The notes beneath the pieces are model-generated. The model was given only the letters and a program-made list of their open reading frames with translations, did not search any database and was not told where the DNA came from. Below, one piece after another: positions 24,876-34,400 of a stretch of DNA of 64,000 nucleotides (its first letter is position 1; each line of letters starts with the position of its first letter). The stretch covers positions 124,001 through 188,000 of the forward strand of contig NZ_JARGCS010000033.1 of assembly GCF_029193575.1 (NCBI RefSeq), read 5' to 3'. Position numbers and translations under genes: made by a program. Source of the DNA: Pseudomonas entomophila. Lineage in GTDB: Bacteria > Pseudomonadota > Gammaproteobacteria > Pseudomonadales > Pseudomonadaceae.

Positions 24876-25727
24876 ATGCCCCGTGGCGGTGTAGACAAGG
24901 CAGCTGTGCGGCACGCACGCCAGGCGCTGATTGCCCGTGGTGAACATCCCAGTATCGATGCGGTACGTATTGAACTAGGCAACACAGGTTCGAAAACCAC
25001 CATCCATCGCTACCTCAAGGAGCTGGAGGCCCAGCCGTCCCAGGCACAACTGGGCAGTGCTGCGTTGAGCGCGCCCTTGACCCTTTTGGTCGAACAGTTG
25101 GCGGCCCAACTGCAAGAGGAGGCCCAGGCCCGCATCGACGCCGCCGAAGCCGCCTTCGAAGAGCAACGCGAGCAGCTTCAGGCCCAGGTGGAGCTGGCCC
25201 GGCAAGCACTGGCCGCCGCGCACCAACAGCAGCAGGTCCAGGCCAACGCCTTGGCCGCTGAATCGGAGCGCCTCGCGGCCACCCAGAACAGTCTCCAGGC
25301 CGAACAACTGCGCAACGCCACCCTCAACCAGGCCGTGGGCGACTTGCAGTTGCGCGTGGCCGACAAGGACGAGCAGATGCAGAAGTTGCAGGCAGAGATC
25401 CAGCGTTTGCAGCAAGGCCTGGCGTTCAGGCAGGAGGAGGCCACGCGCCTGCACCGCGACAACGAACGGCTGCAAGCGCAAAGCCGCCAGGGCGCAGAAG
25501 CGCGCAAGGTGCTGCAAGAGCAGTTGGAGCAGCGTGATGCCCAAGTGCAGGGGCTGCGCTCGATCCTGGCCCAGGCCCAGGGCGCCAGCGATGAAATGCG
25601 CCGGCAGCTACAGGTCTGCACCCAGGAACTGGAAGCGAAGCGCGAGGCGTGCGTCGAGCAGGCGCGTCAGGTCGAGCGCTTGCAGGAGCGTCTGTCCCGA
25701 TGCCTGGGGCGGGCCTCGACTGATTGA
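24876..25727 (+). CDS. KfrA-like DNA-binding protein with long coiled coil
   Basis: A 283-residue protein. Residues 1-60 (GGVDKAAVRHARQALIARGEHPSIDAVRIELGNTGSKTTIHRYLKEL) match the KfrA N-terminal DNA-binding domain of plasmids and related chromosomal proteins. Residues about 80-275 are rich in Gln, Glu, Ala, Leu and Arg in heptad-like order, a long coiled coil. KfrA of IncP plasmids is an alpha-helical autorepressor linked to partition and possibly nucleoid-like structure. The start is set at 24876 by the aaggag 5 bases upstream; the longer frame from 24783 is not coding. It stands alone between two clusters. Orphan chromosomal copies are common in Pseudomonas and may mark mobile or regulatory DNA. 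Confidence 0.82.
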   Translation: MPRGGVDKAAVRHARQALIARGEHPSIDAVRIELGNTGSKTTIHRYLKELEAQPSQAQLGSAALSAPLTLLVEQLAAQLQEEAQARIDAAEAAFEEQREQLQAQVELARQALAAAHQQQQVQANALAAESERLAATQNSLQAEQLRNATLNQAVGDLQLRVADKDEQMQKLQAEIQRLQQGLAFRQEEATRLHRDNERLQAQSRQGAEARKVLQEQLEQRDAQVQGLRSILAQAQGASDEMRRQLQVCTQELEAKREACVEQARQVERLQERLSRCLGRASTD

Positions 25728-25764
25728 GGGGGGCTCACGGTCTTTGGTGCTTCTCTGGCGGCCC

Positions 25765-25977
25765 TCAGAGAAACGCCAGCATCCGCTTCACATCCGGCGG
25801 CGAGTCGGAGGCATTGGCCTTCTGCGCCCAGCGCAATGCCGCGGCACTGGCGATTTCCGAGCGTGACTCGATACTCCTGGCCACGCCGCCCACCGAACGA
25901 TCACCGAAACCCAGCAACGAGCAGCCGTTGTTGATCAGCACGAAGAAGGCCATCACCCAGAACTTCCCGCAGGTCAT
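25765..25977 (-). CDS. small unknown protein (70 residues) with N-terminal hydrophobic segment
   Basis: A short frame with N-terminus MTCGKFWVMAFFVLINNGCSLLG, hydrophobic and ending in a Cys, followed by a polar Ser/Ala/Arg-rich tail. The GC motif resembles a lipoprotein box, but the residue three before the Cys is Asn, so lipidation is uncertain. Its ATG overlaps the stop of the upstream 37-residue frame (ATGA at 25974-25977). That coupling, plus a GAGG-like ribosome site, is the main evidence that both are real. No family recognised. Confidence 0.5.
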   Translation of the reverse strand: MTCGKFWVMAFFVLINNGCSLLGFGDRSVGGVARSIESRSEIASAAALRWAQKANASDSPPDVKRMLAFL

Positions 25978-26087
25978 GACACCAGCCCCTCGGCGTTGAT
26001 GGCCGTGAGCGAAAGCATGAACACGATGTAGCCAAGGATCGCGACGTAGGCGCCTTGCTTGAATGAAGTGAGAAGGGCGGTGGCCAT
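25974..26087 (-). CDS. tiny single-span membrane protein (37 residues)
   Basis: Reads MATALLTSFKQGAYVAILGY, then a continued hydrophobic segment IVFMLSLTAI and a short polar end. It would form one transmembrane helix. A ggag Shine-Dalgarno sits 8 bases before the ATG at 26087. Its stop overlaps the start of the 70-residue frame downstream, so the two look like a small operon. It is below the usual length cut-off of gene callers. Function unknown. Confidence 0.5.
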   Translation of the reverse strand: MATALLTSFKQGAYVAILGYIVFMLSLTAINAEGLVS

Positions 26088-26264
26088 GCTGGCAGCTCCA
26101 CAGGTTGCTTGTGAGGCCAAGCATGGCGAAGTCGAACAGTGCCGAGAAACGATGTTCAGCGATTCAGATTATCGATGAGCCTGATTATTGAGAAGGCTAA
26201 TCGGTGCGATAGAGATCGATGGACGAGATGAGAGGCCGGGCAGGTTGTTCGCCCGGCTTCTCGC

Positions 26265-27683
26265 TCACCCCGAGCGTGGCAGCGACGCCGGCCCCAGCGC
26301 GCTACTCACCGGCGAGCCCGGCATCAGGGCCTCCTGCATGGTGCGCATTTTCAGCACGCTTTCGCGGTACTCGCTGTCCGGGTCCGAGCCACTCACCAGC
26401 CCGCACCCGGCGAACAGCGTCGCCTGGTCGCCCTTGAGCAGCGCGCAGCGCAGCGCCACGGCGAACTCGCCGTCGCCCTGGTCGTCTAGCCAGCCCACGG
26501 GCCCGGCATACCAGCCCCGGTCGAGCTGCTCGCACTGGCGGATGTACGCCAGCGCTTGCTGGCGTGGCAAGCCGCCCACGGCGGGCGTCGGGTGCAGGCG
26601 CTCGAGCACTTCGAGCAGGCCCATGCCTGGCTTGAGCTCGCCCTGCACCGGGGTGAGCAGGTGCTGGACATTGGGCAGTCGGTGCAGTTGCGCACGGCTG
26701 GCGATCTCCAGCGCTGTGCAGCAAGGCGCCAGATGTTGGCGCAGGCTGGCAACCACCATTTGGTGTTCGGCGTTGTCCTTGAGGCTGGCCAGCAGTTGCG
26801 CGCCGAGGCGGATGTCCTCCTCGCTGTCGCCTCCGCGTGGCGCGGTACCGGCCAGGGCCATGGTGTGCAGCGTGCGCTGCTTCACACGCAGCAGGCGCTC
26901 GGGGGTGGCGCCGAGAAAACAACTGCGCCCCCGGGCGAAGGCGAACAGGTAGGCGTTGGGCTGGCGTTCGCCCAGGCGCGCGAGGATGCGTTGCACCGGT
27001 TCGCGCACATGCAGCGCTTGGCAGCGGGCCAGCACCACTTTGTCCAGGTCACCGTGGCGCAGCGTGTGCACGGCGTTGCGCACATCCTGTGTCCACAGGT
27101 GCGGCAGTGGCTGGCGTTGGTACGGCGCGCGCGCGGGCAGCGTTCGCGGGGCCGGGCGGTCGAGGGCCTGGGCCCACTCCCTGGCCAGGCTCCAGGCCAG
27201 GTGCCGGCAATCGCTGTGGGTATTGACCAACGCGTTGATCACCAGTGTCGTCTGGCCTGCCGCCTGGCGAAGCTCGAAGCGCGGCAGGGTCAGCGCGGCA
27301 TCGGGGAAGTCACGCCACAGGCGGGTGCGGGCCTTGTGCCGGTCGAAGGCGAAGCCGCCGAGCAGCGTCGGGCGATGCCCGCCCTGGACCTCGGCGCTTG
27401 CGGCTATCGCTTGCCAACGCGCTTGCAGGCTCGGCCAGGTTGCGGTGTCGATGCCGTTGAGTTCGAACGCCTGGCCCAGGCCGACGCGGTACTCGTCGTG
27501 CGCGGGCTGCTGCCACAGGCAGGCGGGTTGCAAGTGCTCACGGTTGGCGGCGAACAGCGTCAGAGGGTCAAGCGTTTGCCAGGGCTGGGAACAGGAGGCC
27601 AGCACCGGCCCGTGCGCGCCACTGCGGGCTTGGGCGCGCTCCAGGCACAGCAACAGCGTGTCGATGCAAAGGCGCGGGCTCAT
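26265..27683 (-). CDS. pchA: isochorismate synthase (salicylate branch)
   Basis: A 472-residue chorismate-using enzyme of the MST family that converts chorismate to isochorismate, the first step to salicylate, which starts the siderophore chain. Motifs: FLGATPERLL, GTAPRGGDSEEDIRLGAQLL, TPAVGGLPRQQALAYI and DRGWYAGPVGWLDDQGDGEF, all in the catalytic core. Length fits PchA of P. aeruginosa (476). The caggag Shine-Dalgarno points to the ATG at 27683, not to the frame start at 27716, and this start overlaps the pchB stop by 4 bp. It is the last gene of the ten-gene siderophore operon. Yersinia uses one fused salicylate synthase instead. Confidence 0.92.
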   Translation of the reverse strand: MSPRLCIDTLLLCLERAQARSGAHGPVLASCSQPWQTLDPLTLFAANREHLQPACLWQQPAHDEYRVGLGQAFELNGIDTATWPSLQARWQAIAASAEVQGGHRPTLLGGFAFDRHKARTRLWRDFPDAALTLPRFELRQAAGQTTLVINALVNTHSDCRHLAWSLAREWAQALDRPAPRTLPARAPYQRQPLPHLWTQDVRNAVHTLRHGDLDKVVLARCQALHVREPVQRILARLGERQPNAYLFAFARGRSCFLGATPERLLRVKQRTLHTMALAGTAPRGGDSEEDIRLGAQLLASLKDNAEHQMVVASLRQHLAPCCTALEIASRAQLHRLPNVQHLLTPVQGELKPGMGLLEVLERLHPTPAVGGLPRQQALAYIRQCEQLDRGWYAGPVGWLDDQGDGEFAVALRCALLKGDQATLFAGCGLVSGSDPDSEYRESVLKMRTMQEALMPGSPVSSALGPASLPRSG

Positions 27684-28003
27684 GCCGGTGTCTCCTGCGG
27701 GTGCAGGCGATACCAATGGTTGATCTGCTGGTTGATGAACCAGTGGATCAGGTCGCGGAAGAACGCTTCGCTTTCATCCACGGGCAGGCCTGCCGCCTTG
27801 GCCCACTGACGCCGGGCCTCGAGCATGGCGGTGACGCGCTCGGGGGCGGGGATGGCGTGCACATCGGCCTTGAAGCGGGTCGCCGCTTGCACGTAGGTCA
27901 GGCGCTCTGCCAGCAGCGCGACCAGGCGCTGGTCGAGGCGGTCGATGCCTTGGCGGATATCGTCGAGGCTCTGGCACTCGGCGGCGGTTCTGATGATGGT
28001 CAT
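27680..28003 (-). CDS. pchB: isochorismate pyruvate lyase
   Basis: A 107-residue all-helical protein of the AroQ chorismate-mutase fold. DIRQGIDRLDQRLVALLAERLTYVQAATRFK carries the Arg, Asp and Lys residues of the active site. PchB removes pyruvate from isochorismate to give salicylate and has weak chorismate mutase activity. Length and order next to pchA match the pyochelin genes of P. aeruginosa. It lies 13 bp downstream of the salicylate-activating ligase gene in the same operon. Confidence 0.92.
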   Translation of the reverse strand: MTIIRTAAECQSLDDIRQGIDRLDQRLVALLAERLTYVQAATRFKADVHAIPAPERVTAMLEARRQWAKAAGLPVDESEAFFRDLIHWFINQQINHWYRLHPQETPA

Positions 28004-28016
28004 CGCGGTGCTCCTC

Positions 28017-29588
28017 TCACTGCGCCAGGGCGCTCAGGCGCTGTTTGTCGATCTTGCCCACGGCGGTCAGCGGCCAGGCCGCCAGCCACTCGAACTGGTC
28101 CGGCAGCTTGTCGTCGGCCAACCCCGCCGCGCGCAGGCGCTCACGCAGCGCCTGGCCTTCGCCGCGCGGCGGCTCGCCGAGGATGAAGGCGCAGATGCGC
28201 TCACCCAGCAGGCTGTCGGGCACGGCCACCACGACCGCCGCCTCGATGTCGGGCAAGGCATTGAGATGGGCTTCGATCAGGGCGGCGGAGATCTTTTCGC
28301 CGCTGCGCTGGATCTGCTCCTTGATTCGGCCCTCGACCACCAGGTTGCCGTCCTCGCGCCAGCGCGCCAGGTCGCCGCTGCGGTAGTAACCCTCGGCGGT
28401 GAAACTGTGCGCGTTGTGCTCGGCGGCGCGGTAGTAGCCGGCGATGGTGTAGGGCCCGCGCACCAGCAGCTCACCGACCTGGCCAGGCGCGACCGGCGCC
28501 AGGTCGGCATCGACCAGGCGCACGTCGTCATGCGGCGACAAAGGCCGGCCCTGGCTGCCGAGCACGATGTCGAGCGGGTCGTGCGGGCGGGTATAGCAGA
28601 GCAGGCCTTCGGCCATGCCGAACACCTGCTGCAAGGGCCAGCCGAGGTCTTCGACCAGGTGGCGCGCCAGTTGCGGGTCCAGGCGCGAGCCACCGACCTG
28701 CAGCAGTCTCAGGCTCGACAGGTCGCTGTCTTCCCACTCGCGGCCCTGTGCCCACAGCTGCGCCAGGGGCGGCACCAAGGCGACATGGCTGACGCGTTCC
28801 CGGGCGATCAGCGGCATCGCCACCTCGACGCTGGGGCTGTCGCCCAGCACCACCGTGGCCCCGACCGACAGGCTGCCGAGCACGCCAGGGCAGGCCAGGG
28901 TGAAGTTGTGCGCGCAGGGCAGCACGGTGAGGTACACGCTGTCTGGGCCAAGGGCGCACAGTTCGGCGGAATGGGCGAAGTTGTAGGCGTAGGCGGCGTG
29001 GCTGCGCGGGATCAGCTTCGGCGTGCCGGTCGTGCCGCCGGAGAGCAGCAACACGGCGGTGTCCGCCGGCGACACCGGTGGCGCGGCGGGGCACTCGCCG
29101 TCCAGCGAGGCCAGCGCGACGAAGGCCCCCGGCTCGCCATCGACCAGCACATGGGCCAGCGACGGTTGGCGCCGCTGGAGGTCGGCGGCCATGTCGCGGT
29201 AGTCGAAATCGCGTACCCGGTCGGGAATCAGGTAGGCGACCGGCTGCGCCAGTTGGCACAGGGCTTCGATGTCCTGGGCGCGCTGGGTCGGCATCGCGAG
29301 GATCGGCAGCGCGCCCAGGCGCATCACCGCAAACAGGGCTGTGACGAAGCCAATGCCATTGGGCAGTTGCAGCATGATCCGGTCACCGGCCTGGATGCCC
29401 AGGGCGGCAAGCCCGCCTGCCAGGCGCGAAACGCGCCGGTCGAGATCGCTGTAGCTCAGCCGCAGGTCGCCGGCGACCAGGGCGGTACGCGGGCCGTGGA
29501 CGCTGGCCCAGTGCGCCAGGCGCTGGGCCAGCGTCATGTTCATGAAGGGGTGCAAGGGGTCGACGATAGGGGGGCGTGCGCGGTTCAT
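28017..29588 (-). CDS. ybtE: salicyl-AMP ligase (YbtE/PchD/DhbE family)
   Basis: A 523-residue stand-alone adenylation enzyme that activates salicylate with ATP and loads it on the aryl carrier domain of the HMWP2-type protein. Core motifs: [18 protein letters not shown] (P-loop), [50 protein letters not shown], and the C-terminal Lys in [11 protein letters not shown]. Length matches YbtE (525). The frame is open far upstream, but the protein begins [15 protein letters not shown] at 29588, with only 11 bp between it and the thioesterase gene. The gene could equally be named pchD. Confidence 0.93.
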   Translation of the reverse strand: MNRARPPIVDPLHPFMNMTLAQRLAHWASVHGPRTALVAGDLRLSYSDLDRRVSRLAGGLAALGIQAGDRIMLQLPNGIGFVTALFAVMRLGALPILAMPTQRAQDIEALCQLAQPVAYLIPDRVRDFDYRDMAADLQRRQPSLAHVLVDGEPGAFVALASLDGECPAAPPVSPADTAVLLLSGGTTGTPKLIPRSHAAYAYNFAHSAELCALGPDSVYLTVLPCAHNFTLACPGVLGSLSVGATVVLGDSPSVEVAMPLIARERVSHVALVPPLAQLWAQGREWEDSDLSSLRLLQVGGSRLDPQLARHLVEDLGWPLQQVFGMAEGLLCYTRPHDPLDIVLGSQGRPLSPHDDVRLVDADLAPVAPGQVGELLVRGPYTIAGYYRAAEHNAHSFTAEGYYRSGDLARWREDGNLVVEGRIKEQIQRSGEKISAALIEAHLNALPDIEAAVVVAVPDSLLGERICAFILGEPPRGEGQALRERLRAAGLADDKLPDQFEWLAAWPLTAVGKIDKQRLSALAQ

Positions 29589-29599
29589 GGGCGGTCTCG

Positions 29600-30361
29600 T
29601 CAAGGTTGGAAAAGGCGGATGCTGTGATCGATGAAGGTGTGCAGGTGCGAGGCGAAGGCACGGGGACGCTGGGTCAGGTAGAAGTGATCGCCCGCGACGG
29701 CCTGTTGCTGCCAAGGGCCATCCAGCCAATGGGCCCAAGCGGCGACCTCGTCGGCGCTGGCCTCGGCATCGTGGCTGCCGTGCAGCAGCAGGGTCGGGGT
29801 GCGCACGTTCGGGCGCCCCGGTTGCAGCGCGCGGTGGTAGCCCTCGGTGGCCTGGAAGTCGGCGCGCAGCAGCGGCATGAACACCTGCAGCAGCGCGGCG
29901 TCCTGGCGCAGGGTTTCGCTGCACCCGCCGATGGCCACCAACTGCTCGATGAATCGCGTGTCGTCCAGGTGGCTGAGCAGGCGCCGGCCCGTCAGGTGCG
30001 GCGCGTGGCACGCCGACAGCACCAGGCCGTCCGGCGGCGCGCCGGCCTGCTCCAGCAGCAGGCAGGTCTCGAAGGCCACCTGCGCGCCCATGCTGTGGCC
30101 GGCCAGCAACAACGGCACATCGGTGGCGGGCAAGGCCAGGATCGTCTCGGCCAGTTGCTCGGCCAGCGGCCATACCTGGCGCGCGCAAGGCTCGTGCATG
30201 CGCTGGTCGCGGCCCGGGTAGATCGCCAGGGTGAGGTCCAGCCCAAGGTGCTCCAGGCCGCGCCAGCCGTGGAAGGCGCCGCCGCTGCCGCCCGCGAACG
30301 GGCACAGCAGCAGGTGCGCTTCGGCCTGCTCGGCACGCAGGCAGGGGCGCAGCACGGTCAT
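29600..30361 (-). CDS. ybtT: type II thioesterase (YbtT/PchC)
   Basis: A 253-residue alpha/beta hydrolase of the external thioesterase group. It shows LLLCPFAGGSGGAFHGW at the N-terminus, the nucleophile Ser in LLAGHSMGAQVAFE and the catalytic His in VAGDHFYLTQ. Such enzymes remove wrongly loaded acyl groups from carrier domains and keep the assembly line active. The ATG at 30361 overlaps the stop of the reductase gene by 4 bp. Confidence 0.92.
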   Translation of the reverse strand: MTVLRPCLRAEQAEAHLLLCPFAGGSGGAFHGWRGLEHLGLDLTLAIYPGRDQRMHEPCARQVWPLAEQLAETILALPATDVPLLLAGHSMGAQVAFETCLLLEQAGAPPDGLVLSACHAPHLTGRRLLSHLDDTRFIEQLVAIGGCSETLRQDAALLQVFMPLLRADFQATEGYHRALQPGRPNVRTPTLLLHGSHDAEASADEVAAWAHWLDGPWQQQAVAGDHFYLTQRPRAFASHLHTFIDHSIRLFQP

Positions 30362-31467
30362 ACCGCTGCCTCCCCACGCAGCAGGTCGAGGTCCAGTGGC
30401 CGTGGCGCCGGCACCTGGCGCTGCTCGGCGGGCCCCGCGCAGCGCAGCACGTCCTGCCACAGCCGCGCCAGGGCCAGTTGGTAGCCGCCGTCCAGCCCCG
30501 ACGGCAGTGGCTTGGCGTGTTCGACGTGCTCACGCAGGCGCTGCAGCAGCCAGGCCACGCCTGCCGGCCCCTCCACCTCGTGGGCACTGCGCCAGTCACG
30601 CGCGGCCGGCAGCAGCGGCGTGGCGGTGGGGCGGTCCTGGTAGCCGCCGAGGCTGGCGTAGAGGGTCTGGCGGTCATCGGCGTGGCTGTCGGCGTGCAGC
30701 GCCGGTGTCCAGTTGACCGGGCCGTGGCTGGCGTCCAGCGACAGGTAGCCGTTGGGCCAACCCAGGGTCATCTGGTGCATCACCAGGCTGTGCAGGTCCG
30801 GGTCGTCCGCGCTCATCCAGCGTTGCAGGCGCAACAACACGGTCTGACCGGGCAGCGCCAGGGCCAGCGTGTCGAAGTCCGCATCGCGCTGCGCCAGGCT
30901 GACCGGCGCGGGCGCCTGCCCGTCATCACCCAGGGCTTGCAGCAGCAGGTCTAGGCTGGAGTAGAGCAACTGGCGGCTGGTGGTCAGTTGCGCAAGGCTC
31001 GGCGAGCTGCCACCGAGCAGGGCGCGGACACGCCGGGCCGTATCGACCCAGCAACGCCCGGCCGGGGTGTGCGGGTAGAAGCCGTTGACCAGGTACAGGC
31101 GCCCCTGGGCCTGGGCCAGCGCCTGGTGACGGGCGATTTCGTCGGGGTGCACGGGGTGCTCCTGCACCACATGCAGGCCGCGTCGCAGCAGTTGCTCGAC
31201 CCGTTCGCCCCCGGCACCGCCGACCACCGCCGAGCGCACCACCACACAGGCGATGTCCAGGTCGCCCGGCAGTTGCTCGATGGCGGTGTACAGCGGGATG
31301 CCGAAGGCGTTGGCCAGGGCCCGGGCGCGCGGGCTGCCGTTGGCCAGCAGCCCGGCCAGTTGCAGGCCGGGCTGTTCGACCAGGAAGCTGTTCAAGTACA
31401 GCTCGCCGAACTTGGCCCCGACCACCAGGACCTTCAAGGGAGCGTTGGGCTTAACGGCATGTGTCAT
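30358..31467 (-). CDS. ybtU: thiazolinyl imide reductase
   Basis: A 369-residue NADPH-dependent oxidoreductase with a Rossmann start (LKVLVVGAKFGELYLNSFL). VVRSAVVGGAGGERVEQLLRRGLHVVQEHPVHPDEI is close to the conserved core of YbtU and PchG. In the yersiniabactin pathway it reduces one thiazoline ring, while bound to the assembly line, to thiazolidine. The start overlaps the irp1 stop and the end overlaps the ybtT start, both by 4 bp. Length matches YbtU (366). Confidence 0.92.
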   Translation of the reverse strand: MTHAVKPNAPLKVLVVGAKFGELYLNSFLVEQPGLQLAGLLANGSPRARALANAFGIPLYTAIEQLPGDLDIACVVVRSAVVGGAGGERVEQLLRRGLHVVQEHPVHPDEIARHQALAQAQGRLYLVNGFYPHTPAGRCWVDTARRVRALLGGSSPSLAQLTTSRQLLYSSLDLLLQALGDDGQAPAPVSLAQRDADFDTLALALPGQTVLLRLQRWMSADDPDLHSLVMHQMTLGWPNGYLSLDASHGPVNWTPALHADSHADDRQTLYASLGGYQDRPTATPLLPAARDWRSAHEVEGPAGVAWLLQRLREHVEHAKPLPSGLDGGYQLALARLWQDVLRCAGPAEQRQVPAPRPLDLDLLRGEAAV

Positions 31468-34400
31468 GGGCGAACCTCTTCAGTGGCGGCGATCCACGCC
31501 GCGATGGTCTGGCAGGTGTGTGGCAGGTGCTGGTCGTCGAGCAGCAACTGCCAGTGGCCGCACGCCAGGCGCTGGCGCTGCGCCTGGGTGGCCCAGGCGG
31601 CCCAGTCCTGTTCGGCGGCGCACCAGTGCGCGGGGCGCTGCCCGGCCTCCAGCCACAGGCACGGCAGCGCCAATGCGCGCGGCTGGCGGTGCTCGGCGAG
31701 CAGGCGCAACAGGTGTTCGATGTGCGCCAGCCACGCCTCGGCCTGGGCGGGGGCGGGTGCCTGCTTGAGCAGGCCTGCCTGCACGGCGAGTTCGATGAAG
31801 GTCGCCAGCTGTTGCGCCTCGCTCCGTTGTTCGAAGTCCTCGGGCAAGGGCAGCGGGTTGGCCCCCTGGGCCATCAGACGCAGCAGCTCGGCGCGCTGGC
31901 TGAACTGGAAGTCGGCGCGGCAGACGGGGTCCAGCAGCACCAGGCGCACGGCTTCGCCGGCACCGTGCAACAGGTGCGCGGCGGCCTCGGCGAGGAAACT
32001 GCCATACGACCAGCCCAACAGCAGGTACGGGCCTTGTGGCTGCTGCCGACGGACCGCCTGCACATAGCGCTGGGCAAGGGCCTCGAGCGAGGCGGCGGGC
32101 TGTCCAGGGTCGGCTTGCAGGCCAAAGACTTGCAGGCCAAGCCCACGCGCCAGTGGCAGGTACGCGCTGATGTCGCCATCGGAGGCGTGGAACACGAACA
32201 GGCTTTGTGGGTGCGGGCCCCGGGCCAGGGCCAGCGGGTTGTCGTCCTGCGGCGCGTTGGCGGGCGCCAGGGTCGCGCAGAAATCGCCCAGGCGCGGGTG
32301 GTCGAACAGGCTACGCAAGCTGCTGCCGCCATACCCCAGGCGGTTGAGGCGGGCGATCATGCGCGTGGCGATCAGGCTGTCGCCGCCGCAGGCGAAGAAG
32401 TCACTGGCTTCGTGCACCGGCTGGCCGAGCAGTTCGTGCCACAGTTCTCCCACCTGGCGGAGCAAGGCGGGGGCAACAGCGGCGCTGCGCGGGGGCGCCG
32501 TCGCAGCGGTAGCCGCCGGCTCGATGCGTTGCGCCTGGCCCTGCTCGACCAGGCGCAGGCGCAGTGGCCAGCCCGCCTTGCCGGTGCCGAGACGCTCGGC
32601 CAGCGCCGGCAGGTCAAGGTGCGCGGGGGCTTCGGCGCGGGCCAGCATGAAGTGCTGGCGCATGCTGTCGTCGGCCTGCCGCGGCCAGTTCAGCACCCAG
32701 CTGAACCCCGCGCGTTGCACGGCTTCGCGCCAGCGCGGCAGGTCGAGCATGGCCTTGCCGTCGTCCGCGCGGGCATCTTCGAAGTCGCTGAGGTTCTCGA
32801 TGAAGCCGATGCTCGCCAACTGCAAGGCGCTGTCGCGCTCGGTGGCTTCCACCAGCAACAGGTGCCCGCCCTCGCGCAGCAGGCCATGCAGGCGCCTGAG
32901 GCTGCGCGGCACGTTGACCACGTCGTGCAGGACGTTGACCGCGACGATCAGGTCATAACCTGGGTGCTGCTCGTGGTCGATGGGCCGGTTCAGGTCCAGT
33001 TCCGAGGCGCTGAACGCGGGCCAGGCGGCGAAACGCTCGCGCGCTTGCTCCAGGAACAGCTTGGAGATGTCGGTGAAGCGGTATTCACGCAGGTGACGTT
33101 CCAGCGCGGGCAGCAACTCGGCGGTGGTGGCGCCCGTGCCGGCACCGACTTCCAGCACGCGCAGGTCGCGGCGGCCTTCGGCGAGCGCCAGCGCCGCCTG
33201 GGTCACGCTGCGGTTCAGGCAGCGCAGCACCGGGTTCTCGCTGTAGAAGGCCCGCACCACGCGGTCGTCGCCTGCGAAGAGCAGGCCCAGTGCCGAGCGC
33301 TCGCCGCGAAACAACTCACCGTGCAGGCCGATGCAGGTGCGCAGGTAATCGCCCAGGGTCTGGCTCCAGGGTGCGGCAGGCAGCGGGGCGAGGGCGTGCG
33401 CAGGTTCGGGTAGCGCACGCACGCTGACATAATCCTGCGCCTGCCGACGCACCAGGCCTTCGTCGCACAGCAATGCCAGCCAACGCCGCACCAGGCCGCT
33501 AAAGCGCGGCAGCGCGCCGAGGCGGGCCATGACCTGGGGCAGGTCGTGGGCCTGCCCGGCGGCGGTGAACAGCCCGTGCTCACGCAAGGTAGCGATCACG
33601 CCCTCGCGCGCGCGTTGCTCCAGGGCGGCCCAGGTTTGCTGCACTTCCTCGCGCTCGGAGGCGTCCAGCCCCGGCAGGTCGCTGTCGGCCAGCGGCGAGA
33701 CGGCCGCTGGGCTGTCGCTCTGGTCGCGTGGCGGCGCGGCGAGCAGGTTGCCCAGCAGACGGCACTGGCCACGGTCGATGTCGATGCGCGCGCCCAGCAC
33801 GCCTGGCACCTGGCGCAGGCTGGCCTCCAAGGCCTGCACGTCCAGTGGCTCGCCGTCCAGGTGCACGGACCAGTCGTGGCGTGGCAGCGCCGGCAGGCTG
33901 TCGAAGGCCTGCGGCTGGTCGGCCAGGGCCTCAAGCAACTGCCGGTAGGCGTCGAACAGGCGCTGCTCGACCCCGTCGGCCAGCACATCGCGCATGCAAT
34001 ACCAGCTGAACACCAGCTCACCGTCGATTTCCATCACCTGGTGGTCGAGCCAAACCTGCGGCGTTTGCGTGAACACGTGCACCGGGTCGCCCAGCGTGGC
34101 GGTCATGGCCTGGTCGATGGCCTGGCCTTCCAGCGACATGCCGAGCATGCTGGTGAAAACCACCGGCATCGCCGGCTGGCGCGACTGGCCACGACGCCGG
34201 CCCAGCTCGCGCATCAGCTCCACGCCATTGACCGCGGTGTGCGCCAGGCGCTGCCACAGGCGCGCCTGGGTCGCTTGCATCAGCTCGCGCAGGCTGGCGC
34301 CGCGGCCGAGCTGGAAGTCGACCAGCAGCACCGAGGTGAAGTCGCCGATCAACTGCTGCACCTGCGGGTGCAGCGGGCGGCGGTTGAAGTAAGTGAGGTT

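Noticed and set aside
26125..26264. Possible Fur box or second promoter near the end of pchA
   Set aside because: The AT-rich stretch has only scattered matches to a Fur pattern and lies downstream of pchA, not before it.
29589..30677. N-terminal extension of the salicyl-AMP ligase frame to 886 residues
   Set aside because: It overlaps the thioesterase gene completely and has no homology-like content; family length ends at 29588.
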